Part shown: positions 12,763-25,880 of the stretch, piece after piece
How positions within the stretch are numbered: position 1 is the stretch's first letter
Layout: every line of letters begins with the position of its first letter
Assembly (NCBI RefSeq): GCF_031755915.1
Contig: NC_083379.1
Coordinates: forward strand, 29,512,001 to 29,576,000
Reading direction: 5' to 3'
From: Ziziphus jujuba
Taxonomy: Eukaryota; Streptophyta; Magnoliopsida; Rosales; Rhamnaceae
DNA: 64,000 nt
The notes under the pieces: generated by a model
What the model saw: only the letters and a program-made list of their open reading frames with translations
The model's database searches: none
What the model was told of the DNA's origin: nothing
Translations under genes and position numbers: made by a program

Positions 12763-12793
<31 letters not shown>

Positions 12794-13721
12794 TCCTTAT
12801 GTTATATGTTATAAAAAGATTGTATAATATGTAACTAATTATTTTTTTTAAGGCAACAGGTGCCAAGAACAAATTGAATCGTGGTAAGAAAAAGTATAAT
12901 CACACCATAGGAATAAAGAGCTTTATACGAATTAGAGCAGATAAGGTATGCATTATTTACAAATATGGTTTATAATTTATACAACTTTTTAACTTTTTGT
13001 ACACCCATTTGTAAATTTGTAGAAGGAGACATGACACTCTCCCTGCATGTCAATCTATTTCAAACTTATTATACAAGGAAGGATAGATTTTTTAACAACG
13101 ATGGAACAAGAGAAATTTTGGCGTGTTAACAAAATATGTTTTAATATAGTTTGTGCTAACATTTGATGGAACTCTCTAGGTTGATTTATAGATATCTCAA
13201 ATTGTCGTTTATTTTTCATGTAGGTTTCTAATGCTAGCATACTTTATATGTTACAACAATCATCATTAAATCATCTATCTGCTGAGGTAATAAGCGATAT
13301 TATATTTAATTTAAGCAATAAGTTTGCAATTGTTTTATGAAATTATGTGATCTTTGATTGTAGGGTGATGATAAAGTATTGTTGAAAAATCTATTTAATG
13401 AAATAGAAATTGTTGTCATTGGGGTGCTAGCTAATAAAGATCCATCAACTGAAATAGTTGAACAATTAGGATCTGATTCTGTAGGAATAATAGTTCAAGT
13501 TGCGTTAAAGCCAAATGTACACTTGATTAGAAAACATGATCAATTTAAAACAATTGGGGAAGTCATTGGAGCATCTATTGTATGGCCTTCGCCATTTGTG
13601 GTATGTTATTTTTTAATCAACTTATTTATATTATATTATTAAGGTTTAATAACTTAAATTGAAAAATATTTATTACACGTTTTTTATGCAGACCACTGAA
13701 GAGATGGAGGATTCTATTTGA
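12220..13721 (+). pseudogene. Second TNPA-like gene (Transposase_24 type), plus strand
   Basis: This is a diverged gene of the same class as the one at 8226-10444, but on the opposite strand. Recognisable parts are MLDIWDMPDGEKYEIVCNEYG (about 12248-12310), an IPAQAKIWVMKKYGRKWS block (about 12566-12620), a QWEYLFKES segment (about 12715-12740) and an HTIGIKSFIRIRADK exon (about 12900-12945). A C-terminal exon at about 13365-13600 ends in IGASIVWPSPFV. It is joined in phase across a GT-AG intron to TTEEMEDSI and a TGA at 13719-13721. Stops and a frameshift in the first two exons mark it as a pseudogene. Confidence 0.68.
12763..12788. repeat. (TA)n microsatellite
   Basis: About twelve TA units lie in an intron of the plus-strand TNPA-like gene. 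Confidence 0.85.
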
Positions 13722-13920
13722 TGATGTTCATCAACATAATCCCGTAATGATGCAATGTTTTATTAAATTTTTTTGGGATAGTTAATCTTAATTTGATTGT
13801 CAATACTTTTTATTTATACCACTATTGGTGAGTACTTATTAACTATAATTTTTATAGATCAATGTTGTTATTCTTATATTCTTTATTGAATATAATTTTA
13901 CAAGTTTAATAAATAAATAC

Positions 13921-13979
<59 letters not shown>
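13921..13979. repeat. (TA)n microsatellite
   Basis: This is an uninterrupted run of about 29 AT/TA units downstream of the plus-strand TNPA-like gene. The Tyr-Ile open frame on the minus strand comes from this run. Confidence 0.9.
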
Positions 13980-13983
<4 letters not shown>

Positions 13984-14089
13984 GATAATTGGAATCTTGG
14001 GTTGAAAATGATATAATGATTAAAAATAGAATGCTAAATTTAAAAATGGAATGAAATATTATGAAAAATAATATTTTTTTTGACATTTA

Positions 14090-15350
14090 AATAATGACAC
14101 TAGTTAATGTAATTAAAATTACAAATATCAAATTATTTTTAATGTCACTAATAATATTTATTAACATTTTAAAATATCTGTGTCTATATTAATCTAAATA
14201 ATATTAGTAAAATATTTTAATGTTACTAATAATATTTTATGTCATTTTTAATTTATTATACAATAATGAATTAATAATATCCAGTAACATTTATCAATGT
14301 ATATTTATTGCATCATTTTCAAATGTCATTATACTAAATAATAAATTTCATTTAGTGACATTTTGTTTGTTTTAATGACATTTTAAAGTGTTATTAATAG
14401 TTTTTTCAGTGACATTTGAAAGTGTTATTTAAACTTTAAGTTACATATTATTTATCATACTTTTTATGAGTGATACTAATTTATTAAATGTCATTAAATA
14501 TATTTTGTGACATTTTGAAAGGTCATTATATTCAATTTTTTAAATGCTATAAAATCTATTTGGCATAGCATTTTTAAATATTATTAATATATTGTTCTTT
14601 GCATTTATAAATGCCATGAAATCTATTTGATATAGTATTTATAAATTCTATGAAATCTATTTGACATAGTATCTTCAAATGATGTACCAAGTAATTCATA
14701 TTACATTTATAATTATTATCAGTGTATTGATCATAAGATTTAGAAATGCTAAAAAGTCTACTTGACATAGTAATTTCAAATGCTGTAAAAAAATGTATTT
14801 AATATTGCATTTACAGTTGCTATCAATATATTAATCATAGCATTTAGAAATACTATATAATTAACTTAATATAGCATTTTCAAATGCTATGAAATCTATT
14901 TGATATAACATTTTAAAATGCTATCATTGTATTGGTCATAACATTTGTAAATGCTATGAAATTTACTTGACATAGCATTTTTAAATGCTGTAAATATACC
15001 GAATATTGCATTTACAATTGCTATCAATATATTGATCATAGCATTTAAAAATATTATAATATATACTTAACATAGCATCTTAAAACGCTATGATATATAC
15101 TTAAAATAGCATTTTCAAATACTATAAAATGAATTTAATATAACATTTCAAATGTTATAATATGATATTTATAACTATTTTGAAACACATAATAACATAA
15201 GACAAATGTTATTAAATGGTTATTTATAGCATTTAGTATAACATTTCAAAAGCACTATAAAAAATAAAAAAATGTAAGCTATGATGACATTTCAAAAAAT
15301 GTAATTATATATCTTTTACAGCATTTAGACATGCGATAAAACCTAATATA
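14090..15350. repeat. CACTA right subterminal repeat array
   Basis: The stretch is made almost entirely of short degenerate units. From 14090 to about 14550 they are of the type TGACATTTGAAAGTGTTATT. From about 14550 to 15340 they are palindromic units such as CATAGCATTTTTAAATGCTA, separated by GAAATCTATTTGA-like spacers. Subterminal arrays of this kind are the binding sites of TNPA-class proteins in known En/Spm elements. The array ends beside the terminal GTAGTG. Confidence 0.75.
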
Positions 15351-15352
15351 TG

Positions 15353-15360
15353 TTGTAGTG
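15353..15360. repeat. CACTA right terminus TTGTAGTG
   Basis: The motif is the reverse complement of CACTACAA and lies directly after the subterminal array. The next three bases are GTA, the candidate right half of a 3-bp target duplication. No matching left half was found. Confidence 0.65.
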
Positions 15361-18300
15361 GTACTGTTTCTTTTTAACGCGATAATTTTTTGTTTTTAAT
15401 AATTTTTGTAGTTTAGACTTTAGAACAATTTCAACTGACATAAATCATGTTGATTATGAATGGAGGATTAAAATCATAATACGTACATTTAAAAAAAAAA
15501 AATTAAACAAGGATCGTAGCCAGATTTTCAACTTACAAAGTGTGAGGATTTTAACTTATAAACCCTCAAAAACTGTGATATTTAAAATGCATGTAGTTAT
15601 AAAGATGTAAAATTGTAAATGAAGAAGAGGAACGTTATTGTAAATACAACTTTTTTTTTTTTTGGGGGGTAAATGTTGTAAATGCAACTTAGGAGCAATA
15701 AAAAGAGGTTAATATTCCAATTGTCACGTGCGGTGGTGTTGCTCTTTGTCTACTTAAATAATTCTTTGATAGAGATCGAACAAAGACAGCAGTACTTGCC
15801 ATGCTTCCACTTCCCAAACTTCCACATGCAGCTTGCTTTTTTTATTTTTTTATTTTTTTTATTTTGGGGGGTGAGGCATAAACTTTAAATTTTCTGATCA
15901 AATATCCCACTGATCTTTTTAATTTTTTTTTATTTTATTTTTCCCATTGTAGAATAAAATATCCCAGTGACCTAATAATCATGAAGGTTGCCCTACAGTG
16001 AACAAGTCTCTGATTTTCGCATGTGATGAGGAGTGATTTTCCAGGTCAAATTGGGCCCAAGCCCATAAAAATATCAATTTCATTAGTGTAAATAAAAATA
16101 AATAAAGTGAAATTAAATTACAGGAGAAAAATTTCCTGGTACAACTTTTGCATAGAACACGATGTAGCAAATATAGTAGCAATCTTTTTTTTTTTTTTTT
16201 TTTTTTTCTTCCTGGCAAATAATATAGTAGCAATCTTTGGACACTTGGAAAAGTAGTCAAAGACTCAAAGATTGTTGGGTCACCTTCATACATGACCTTT
16301 TATTGATACTCTAAAACTACATGGGTGAATAAAAGGAAGACAGAAGTGCCAAAAGATTTGCAATGTATACGGTGCATGACACATTATTTGATTTTCGAAA
16401 AACTAAAAAAAATATATATATATATATATATGAAATTTACTTGGGAGAAAAATGTTTCTCACAGAACATTTTCCTAAAAATTAATTATCAATAGCCACGT
16501 TTATTTCTGAACCGCAATGAAAAGGAAATTGCCTATCAGTAATCATTTGTTCCAACCAACTATAATTACCTGCGGTAAGAGCTAGCTATAGCCATGCCTG
16601 TCTGACCTACAAGCAGGAACCTAAAATCAGATATTTGCTTTGCATGTTGTATATATTTATTTGTTTGAATTTTTTTTTTTAAAATAGTACTATGTAATTA
16701 GAACAATTTCCTTTTTTTTTTTATTATATTTTTTTATAAAGGTAATTTGAAACAAGTCGGGCGCATGAAGTGAGTGAGTTTAAGCAACTTCAACTATTTC
16801 AAGTGTACCACTTTTGTAAATATTATTTCACAATCAAAAGCATCTGCAATCCATTGTATCAAAATGATGCAAATATTATATTAATATGCAAAAATCATAT
16901 CAAACAGTAACTTCTCTCTAATTCATTACATTACAAAAAAATAAAATAAAATAATTCTCTTTATATTTATTTTTATCTATTTTTTATATTATTATTTTTT
17001 CCTTCTAATTCCCAACTTGTTATCTATTTCATCAATTGTATATTATGTGGTTTTAATTAATGTCATTTAAAATTTTAATATTAACATTTTTATATTATAA
17101 TTCACGTTTTGTACTAATTACATATTAATTTTACTCTATATAAAATTTAAAACATGGGAGAAATGCAACACTTTTATTTTTTGATACGACAAATCAATTG
17201 ATTTTGTTAAAAATATGTAATTGGAATAAAATTTATAAAATTGTTATAATATATATGAAAAGTTGTGTTATCAAATTTGAAAACTTAAAATAAAAAAAAT
17301 GACATAAATAATAAATTGGTGAATAAACACTATGCCCCAAATTTGGTGCAATATTGTTCATTCCAGCTAAAATGGTGCAATTTTTAGTACATGATTGAAG
17401 TAAAATTGCACCAAATTTACCCTTTTGCTCTATAAATCAAGCCACGTCATACATATAGTTAGACCCAAAAAAAAAAAAAAACCGTTTATAAAATATGGTT
17501 ATCTCTATAATTAGTTGAAGATAGACATAATATTTTATTAGATGCCTTAAAAATCACAAGATTGATGGTTCAGGATAGGTCGGCTTCGACAAATTGTAAT
17601 TTTTTAAACAATTGTATATTTATATTTATGATGGGGTAAGCCTTATAATTGGAGTCATTGACCCTGTTTAAAGAATTGCCGACAGATGGAGTAGACCTAT
17701 TTCAAATTGGAGAGAGCTCTGTCTACTCCACCATATATGTTAATAAATTTACTGCTGTTTCAAATCTCTCACATATTATAGAAAAAATATTCTTTGTTTA
17801 TGATACACTATTATTAGAGGAAACTATAAAATGTTATTTAAAGTTCAAACAAATTAATCATATCTATCTGTTCATTTGTTTAATTTCACTTATAGTTCAT
17901 GAAAGTCATCAATAATTTGATGATGAACAAAAAGTTGATTAAACTACACGGTAGCTTAAATATATGATGAGCATTAAAGAAGGTTATAGGTAATATTTTT
18001 ATGAAAAAACTAGGACAACATAAAATGTTGACATTTATTTGTGTAAATTAATTGCATGCCGTGATTGGTACAAAACCAAATGAAGCTAAGAGGACTTGGT
18101 AGAAGTCTAGGGGGTTTACAATGGAAGCCTAGGGCTTACCAATGCCAATGACTTTCTTGCAACTTGTTCAAGTAGACCCAGGAAGCATTTGTTTTTAATT
18201 TGTATTTTGTCAAACATTTGAAGATTCAAGTCCATGTGGAAGCACAACTATTGGCTTCTTTTCCACTTATTTCCAAAGGGTTTTGAGTCAGTCTTCACCC

Positions 18301-21300
18301 CTCTTATTTAAACCTTAACTGCCTACCTCAATTGAAAAGTCCAATATCAATTAAATATTATACTGTATATTTTCTAATAATACTGGTAAGAGTTGTACTA
18401 AATACTAACTTATATATATATATATTTTATTCATTGTGCATGTTAAAGTAATAAGTTTTATATGCTATAATAATGACGTACAGATGTTTGGAGCAACAAA
18501 ATTATAATAATGATATACAGACGGAAACAAAAATATTAACTAATTCATTCAGTTATCACGGAAAGAAAATTTTATCAGTACAATAAACAATCAATTTTTA
18601 AAACTTAATATTTTATATGAATATATATATAATAAGAATAATTTTGAGACATGGACGAAATTTATACAAATTGCGAATTTGGTGTTTTTCACCCTGTAAG
18701 TGATGATCGGAGAATTAATAGTTATGATTTAAAACTAATTTTTCCTCTAAAAACTACCTTTTTGATATAAACTTAAATGTTTGAGGCAATTTTTTCAATG
18801 TTTTTTATTAGGGATCCTAATATAATTAGACACAAAAATACTAAAATAGAGTCAAATGAGGTTGGTTTAATTAGTATTACCCTTTATATTCACACTCATA
18901 ATGTTATGGATTTAAAACATGCCCTCTCCCTTTTAGAAAAATTTGTCAAGCCAATACAAATATTAATTATAGTATACTAGCAGTTTGGCTAGGTTGAACA
19001 TTGAACCTTCATATTTAACATGTTCTATATGGCACCCTTAATTTGCAATTTTTCCACGTTAGTCTAATTCTATGAGGAAATATTTCATTTACAGTTTACG
19101 AGGTTGAGGTTAAATACAAAATTATCTTTCAGGTTTTGAAAAAATCATCTACACCCTTTGAAGTAGTCTAAGTTTATTCTTTTACCTTTTTAAAATAAAA
19201 TTATTTTTAATTTTTTTTTTTGCAATAATTAATTTAAATACTTCAAAGTTTTTTTTTAAGCTAAATTTTATTTAAACTATTTGATAATTGTACCTTTTTT
19301 TAAACAAAACATATGATAATTTTAATATAATAAGCTTTTGAAGTAAGTGATATATTTGAAAAATACTTTTGGTTAAAGATATTTGACTAAATATATTTGA
19401 TAAATCATCATTTAATTAAAAAAGTTTATCCAATTAAAATCATCAAATAGTTTTCTTTTCTTTTTTTCTTAAGAGCTCATTGGCATACATAATAACTATT
19501 CCAAATAAAATAAAAATAGTTATTTATGAGAATAAAAAATAAAAAAATGAATAATTATTTCTATTTATCTATTTCATAAAAATATAAAATTATTTAGTTT
19601 CATCAATATTTTTTTAAAAAAAAACGTTCAAATTTGATAAAAATTAATTAAAAATTAAAAATTATATATTGTTAGTTTATGATAATCAAAATATAATAAA
19701 GATAGTTTAAAGTTTATTTACAGTAAAATATAGGAATAAAAATCCTGAAATTTTAAAAAAAATTATTATTTTTTTAAATAAAGATATATCTGTACGGAAT
19801 AGCAATTTTCAAATTAAAAAAAATACCAAACATATGAAAAATTATATTTATGGAATAAGTATTCTATTCCTATACGTATTCTACATACGAAATATGCTCT
19901 AATTGAAAAACTACATACAATTTAAATAAAATTAATTAAAAATATAGATTAACAAAACTTTCAAGTTTTCAAATTAATCTTTGCAAAATCATAAAAAAAA
20001 TTAATTTTTGCAAAACGAAAAAAAGAAGAAGACATTTAAAAATAATTTAATTTAACTAAGGATATAAGGATATTTTAGTTTACCCCTAAGAGGTATAGAG
20101 ATAATTCATTGGAAATCTAAAATTTTGCATTTATTCCAAACCTCAGGGGGTATAAATAAAATATTCTCATTCCAAAATTAACTAACAACGAAAAGTTTTA
20201 AAATTGAAAATATGAGCTATTTTTTTTTTATTTTGTTTGTAAATTTAAAAAAACCTATTCAATTTTCTTAAATTTTAAAATTTATGTTAGTCAATTTATA
20301 ATATGAAATAAATTGTAAATTAAAGATTTCACATAAAATACTTTGAATTCGAGATATCTAATCCGACTAAAGTATATAATATTAAAATGCAAGTTACTCT
20401 GATATTTTACTCTGTCACGATCAGTTTGACGTAAAAAAAAATATTTTTTCAATCTTCAATAACAAAGATATATTAGTTAAAGAAAAAGCAAAACAGTGGT
20501 CAAACCAACTCCAAAAAACGGTAAGGGTCTTTCAATAAAATTAAACAAGAATATTAGTTGGATTAATATTTGGCATGAAGTACTTGTTTGCATTATTCTT
20601 TGATAGCTTGTTACTTATCTAACACCTAAAGTAACATGAGGTATTACTGAAAACCCATGGGGCAACTAAAAGAACATAGAGACAAAAGTAGAATAATGAT
20701 ACTAGTACTCTCTTTGAGTTCAAGAAAACTTCTAATTATCTCATAATTTGTATATTTTTCCCCAAAAGAAAAAATAAAAAAGTTTGGAAGATTCCTTGAG
20801 TAATTATCAATCATATAAATCAATACTTTTACATCTCCCTCTCAAAGCTTTGGCACTTCATAGCTATACCAACATATCAATCATGGTCTTCCTAGCCATG
20901 ATTTATTATAATTGTATTTATATATGCTTATATTCACCTATCGTTTCTCTTAGTTAGTTGAGGGTCTTTCTTAATATCAAACACATTTTGAGGAGGATGA
21001 AAAATCAACATCCATCCACTTTTTCTTCTTTTCTAAGTTTCCATGCCATTTCTTCCTTCACCCTTTGATATTTTGCCATACATAGCTTAAGACTTTACAA
21101 TCGAAGATTGAAAATGCTTGTTGGTTTTGGCTAAGTTACAAAATTTAGCGGTAAGGTATAATATCTAGTAGTTTATATGATCTTTTACATATTCAATTGG
21201 CGAATTGTAAATAAATGATTGTTCATTTACCAAAAAAAAAAAAAAAAAAAAAATTGTTCAATTCAATGACAGATCTCACAGTAGGTAATAGACAGCAAAA

Positions 21301-22128
21301 CTTAAAATAGAACATCTACCAAAAAGAAAAAACATAAATTAACAAAAAAAAAAAACTTACAATAGAATACAAACATTTAATGGAAAATTAACAAATGTTC
21401 CCTTTAACTTTCTTTTATGCGTCAATTTGCCCTGTATAATTATTTTTGAAGCAATTTCCTTTTAAATTATCTCTTTTTTTTTTTTTGGGTTAAAATTTGA
21501 TGAATTTGACCCTATATTATTCAAATTAACTACGTATATGAATAATATATATACATAAATATTTCTAAATTATAATTAGTTTTGAATATTATTATTATTA
21601 TTATTACCAATTTTGTTCAATAAAAATTATAACTTAGACATACAGTAGTTAATTTGAAGATTATAAGATCATTTCGTCAAATGCTTAAAAAAGAAAAAAA
21701 TAGTTAAGGGGGAAAATTGCTTCAAAATAAGTTTGAAGGACAAATTGAAAGATTGGTGAAAGTTGAAGGTGGTATATTGTAAGATTTACAAAACTTAATT
21801 GTGAAATTTCTTAAATGTGCATGGATCCAAACATGAAACATCGAAGTTTATTCCAGACTTTCCTGGATATATAGCAAAAATAATTTAAACACTTATATTA
21901 TTTAGAGTTTTAAATGAGGGTGCATGTTTGAAGCAATACATTAATGCACAAGCAGTCCATTGGATATGCAATGCTTGTTATTTTAAATGCTACTTTGAAA
22001 AACCAACCAAAGGGTGATATTAATTGGTGCCGTCCCTGACACGCTACCAATTAGAGGAATTGCGGTGGAAATAACCGAAAATGTGTGAGAAAGCATGACA
22101 AATGAGATGCCCTCATACTTTACAAATT

Positions 22129-22167
<39 letters not shown>

Positions 22168-23640
22168 GCAAAGACATGGTAAAGATCTTATAATAAAACA
22201 GTTTGAGTAGTAAGCCATGTCATTTAATATATTTTTATTTTTTTTATTTAATGATAATACCTATCAAATTTATGTGAAACCTGTTACATCTATTATAAAA
22301 AGTTAACTGGATATGTATTTTTTTTTTTTAATCTTGATTGATAATTAAGTTTTTCTATAGCAAATATAATATAACTTACTATATAAGATATATTTAACAT
22401 GAAGTTTTTACGATGTCTTTATTAAAATGTCTTTGACATTTGCTACTTAATTTATGCTAATTGTGAAAAGAGATAGATGGGAACACTATCAATTGGTCTT
22501 AAGTGAGATCCATCTTACTTTATTAAAATAAAATTCATCTTTGATGACCATTTGATCATAATAATAATGAAATTTAAAATTCATAAATTTTCCAAATATA
22601 GATTTATTGATAAGTTAAAACTCTGTTTAGAAAAAATAAATTTTATTGAGATCAATGATTAATAAATATAATTTTAAATCTAATAAATATTAAAAAATAA
22701 AAGCTGAAAAAAAAAACTCATGTTAATTCTCATATTAAAAATTTTATTGAAGCTCAGTTAGAAATGTTATAATAAAATTAAAAAGAGAAAATGAAAAAAA
22801 ATAGTTACTTGTTATGTTTGTATGTCCATTGTCATAGCCAACTTGTTCTTTAAATTTGGAATAAACACACACAAAAAAACCAAAAAAAAAAACAAAAAAA
22901 AAAAAAGAAAATGAAAAGGAGAGAAAAAAAAGAAAGAAAAATATATATGGTAGTTTGAATACCAAACTTACAATGATAACTTACCATTTTAAAAATAATA
23001 TAATAATTTAAGTTTTGCGTTAGTGTGTAATCTCATACCATAATAAACATGAAAAATTGTCAATGATACAACATTTACATTTAATCATAATTAGTTTGAA
23101 ATATAGATTAGACTGTTATAAAATCTTTAAAATGACATTATTATTTTATTGAACTTTATTTTTATTGCATTAATTTTTTTTTCTCATTAAAGACAAAATA
23201 TGGACCAAAGCACAGGTTTCTATCAAATAAATAATTCCACAAAAAATTATAAAAACCCATTATAAATGTAAATAACAGTGGAATAAATATAGCATAAAAG
23301 GACCTTGAGGTTTTTCTCGAAGAAATCGACATTTTCTTTCAAAAGAATTATATAAAGAAATGTCAAATAGAGGTGAATAAAATTATTGCTATAAGTCATC
23401 CAAAATCAAAATCAATATTGAAAATTTGAAATCTAATATAGTAATATTATAAATACGATGGGAAAGGATAAGAACCCTAATAAGTGACATGACTGGAGGA
23501 TAAGAATAAGGGAAATTAAAAATTAAAAACCACACTTCTCATAAAGTTTCAATTTATTTCTTTGCAAAAAAAAAGGCAACGAATTAAAAAAATATATATT
23601 CAAATTTCACACTGATAACCAAAAGAACAGTTAAAAACAG
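15361..23640. other. A+T-rich intergenic region, no gene recognised
   Basis: About 8.3 kb hold only short open frames without family resemblance, many poly-A/T tracts (for example 16185-16207, 21232-21253, 22865-22906) and microsatellites. A fragment near 18060-18340 has a less A+T-rich composition and could be an old repeat. I see no RNA gene or conserved protein. Confidence 0.6.
22126..22166. repeat. (AC)n(AT)n compound microsatellite
   Basis: About ten AC units are followed by about seven AT units in intergenic DNA. Confidence 0.88.
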
Positions 23641-23979
23641 CCCACAGTACACGCTTTCTAAAGGGTTAAGGAGCTGACTTGGTGGGAAAGACCTTAACTA
23701 TTCAGCAAAGGCATATTTATTATGGGACAAACTGGAGCCCTCCTAAAAGATACCTTCATCATAACCATGCCACCGTTTGATGACCTCCAAGTTCTTGTAA
23801 ATTTTAATTTTTGAGAATTATCCAACGGTGTAGATTCAAGGCTGAAGCAAAGTTTAAGTAGACCCCACATAAACAGTATTTAATTTGTCGAAAGTTCAGC
23901 TGTGTCCGGACCATAGGAAGACCCAAGGAGGAAGGACAGACGTGGGGAAATAAAGAGGGAAAAACATGGAGAAAGCAAA

Positions 23980-24003
23980 GTGAGAGAGAGAGAGAGAGAA
24001 AGA
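23980..24003. repeat. (AG)n tract in the upstream region of the BTB gene
   Basis: An AG run of about 11 units lies about 540 bp before the BTB start codon. Such tracts are common in plant 5' leaders and promoters. Whether it is transcribed cannot be told. Confidence 0.7.
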
Positions 24004-24181
24004 GTCTTTGTTTTTTTTTTCTTTTGAAATCCAACCGCTCTAATTGTCGAATTCATTTGCACCAAATCCCACAAATTTAAAAACCCATATCCGAAAACCT
24101 TCTCTCGTCAATACCCAGATCTAGTTTTCTCAGAATTCGATCAAATTCTTCCATATTTGATCTTCTTCCTCTGTTTTCTTC

Positions 24182-24301
24182 ATGGTGTTCTTTTTTTTCT
24201 TATACAAAATCATTCCTCTCTGTTCAAGGCCAAGACTTTGTCTGTGTTTCACTAGCTCCTTAATCCATCATCTCTCTTTCGTGGGTTCTGATCATTTCTG
24301 A
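24182..24301 (+). other. Candidate upstream ORF of the BTB gene
   Basis: An ATG at 24182 opens a 39-codon frame that closes at TGA 24299-24301, about 240 bp before the BTB start. It would matter only if transcription begins upstream of 24182. I have no transcript evidence. Confidence 0.3.
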
Positions 24302-24542
24302 ATACTTTTTTTTTTTTTTTTCTAATTTTGGTTCTTCAATCAAAATTTTAAATTTCTCGAACAATCCCGTAAAATTCTCCGGCTTTCCAGGAAAACCTGC
24401 CAGTTTTTCTATCCTAATCAATTTTCGTGTCGTGAAACTTTTTTGTTTGTACAATCCGAATCCTCTTGTCTTCGAGCTCAGAGAAAAAAGGAAAAAAACT
24501 CATCTGGGTTTTTCTCGGATTTTCAGGGGAAGAAATTCAACC

Positions 24543-25880
24543 ATGGGAATTCAGAAAGACAGGGTGAGATTCAACGTCGGAGGCAGAATCTTCGAAACGA
24601 CATCGACGACGCTCGCAAACGCCGGCCGTAACTCCGTCTTCGGAGCGATGTTCGACGAGAACTGGAACCTCCAAAAATTCACCAACTCCTCCTCCGATGA
24701 ATACTACTTCATTGATCGGAACCCAGATTGCTTCGCGGTCCTCCTCGATCTCCTCCGAACCCAAGAGCTGTATCTTCCATCCAACGTCCCCGAAAAGCTT
24801 CTCTACAGAGAAGCCCTCTATTACGGTCTCCTCGACCATGTTCGCTCTGCGAAATGGGGTCAATTCGATGGCAACAGACTGAGACTCTCGAGGTCCGTAA
24901 CGGGTCAAGCCCCTGGTGACGGTACGGCAATTCGAGCCGGCCCAGATGGTGGTTGCTGTGTTGCCCATGGTAGTATGGTCCATGTGTATGATTGGATGCT
25001 AGAAGAGCACCCACCAATCAATCTTGATTACCAGAGGGTAAACGATGTTGGTTGGATTGATTCTGAGAATGTTGTGGTAAGTGTTTGTGAGAGATTGGGC
25101 CGTGGTGAAGGAGGTATGGGTCTGTTCAGCTCATCAACTGGGGACCTCAGGTACAGATTCCATGTCAGCCATGATAATCAAGACAAGAGCTTCACTGCTG
25201 GGGCCTTGAGTTTCAGCTCGGACTATAAGATATTTTCGAGTTGTAAAGGTAGGAGCAATGAGTATGGGATTGGAGTTTGGGACCAAGTGACTGGGAAGCA
25301 GATTGATTTTTTCTATGAACCTCTTGGTTGGTCACTTGGTGATGCTGATAAGCTTCAATGGTTGGATGGTAGCAACTGTTTATTGGTTGCAACTTTGTTT
25401 CCTAGGAAAGACAACTGTTATATTAGTCTGTTGGATTTCAGGGAAAAAAATATGGTTTGGTCTTGGTCTGATAATGGGGCTCCCATAACAGTGGATGAGA
25501 AGAGGGTTAGAGATGCAATCGCAATGGAGGAGAGCAGCTCAATCTATGTGGTGAATGAGTATGAGGATTTGGGTTTCATTGATCTGCGGATTAATGGTGG
25601 GAGTATTAGGTGGAGCTCAAGAAGCAGGCTGATGAAGGGGTCGATGCCTGATGAGCCATGTTATCCAAAACTGGCTTTGCATGAGGGACAGCTATTTTCA
25701 TCCATGAATGATTCAATTTCTGTGTTCTGTGGACCTGACTGGGTTTTGACTTCTAGGCTTAGACGAAGCTATGGAGGTTCAATTTGTGATTTTTCCATTG
25801 GTGGGGATCGGCTTTTTGCTCTTCACAGTGAGGAAAATGTGTTTGATATATGGGAAACTCTATCTCCACCAATTATATGA
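24543..25880 (+). CDS. BTB/POZ domain protein of the At2g24240 type
   Basis: The gene encodes a single-exon protein of 445 residues. Residues 8-105 form a KCTD-like BTB/T1 domain: RVRFNVGGRIFETT opens it, NPDCFAVLLDLLRT lies in the middle and YREALYYGLLDHVRSA closes it. The rest (about 130-440) is a WD-like, probably beta-propeller region with blocks such as VHVYDWMLEEHPPINLDY, GIGVWDQVTGKQI and VFDIWETLSPP. Plant proteins of this family act as substrate adaptors for CUL3 ubiquitin ligases; the substrate here is unknown. I chose the start at 24543 because it has a strong context (CAACCATGGG) and begins at the family's usual N terminus. The frame is open back to an ATG at 24432, which would add 37 residues. 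Length and the absence of introns fit the Arabidopsis protein. The gene looks intact, G+C is far higher than around it, and FAD6 converges on it. Confidence 0.93.
   Translation: MGIQKDRVRFNVGGRIFETTSTTLANAGRNSVFGAMFDENWNLQKFTNSSSDEYYFIDRNPDCFAVLLDLLRTQELYLPSNVPEKLLYREALYYGLLDHVRSAKWGQFDGNRLRLSRSVTGQAPGDGTAIRAGPDGGCCVAHGSMVHVYDWMLEEHPPINLDYQRVNDVGWIDSENVVVSVCERLGRGEGGMGLFSSSTGDLRYRFHVSHDNQDKSFTAGALSFSSDYKIFSSCKGRSNEYGIGVWDQVTGKQIDFFYEPLGWSLGDADKLQWLDGSNCLLVATLFPRKDNCYISLLDFREKNMVWSWSDNGAPITVDEKRVRDAIAMEESSSIYVVNEYEDLGFIDLRINGGSIRWSSRSRLMKGSMPDEPCYPKLALHEGQLFSSMNDSISVFCGPDWVLTSRLRRSYGGSICDFSIGGDRLFALHSEENVFDIWETLSPPII

Larger units (their letters stand above)
1..15360. mobile_element. CACTA (En/Spm-type) transposon region, decayed and nested
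   Basis: The region contains a TNP2-type transposase remnant, two TNPA-like (Transposase_24-type) genes, a dense subterminal repeat array at 14090-15350 and a right end TTGTAGTG, the inverse of CACTACAA. This combination is diagnostic of CACTA elements. The left end is not resolved. A CACTACAAAA string occurs at 349, but no subterminal repeats follow it, so the true left end may lie before the window. Subterminal-like repeats also occur at 7100-7560. The region may therefore be one element or two nested ones. The right boundary is better supported than the left. Confidence 0.6.

Noticed and set aside
13898..14086. A Tyr-Ile repeat protein.
   Set aside because: It is the translation of a (TA)n microsatellite.
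17687..17730. A 10-bp perfect hairpin (TGGAGTAGAC...GTCTACTCCA) in intergenic DNA.
   Set aside because: It is isolated, with a 24-base loop and no flanking signals of a terminator, microRNA or transposon. Chance is sufficient.
24537..24983. Antisense and alternative-frame ORFs over the BTB gene.
   Set aside because: They are shadows of a G+C-rich coding exon. The BTB frame explains the sequence fully.
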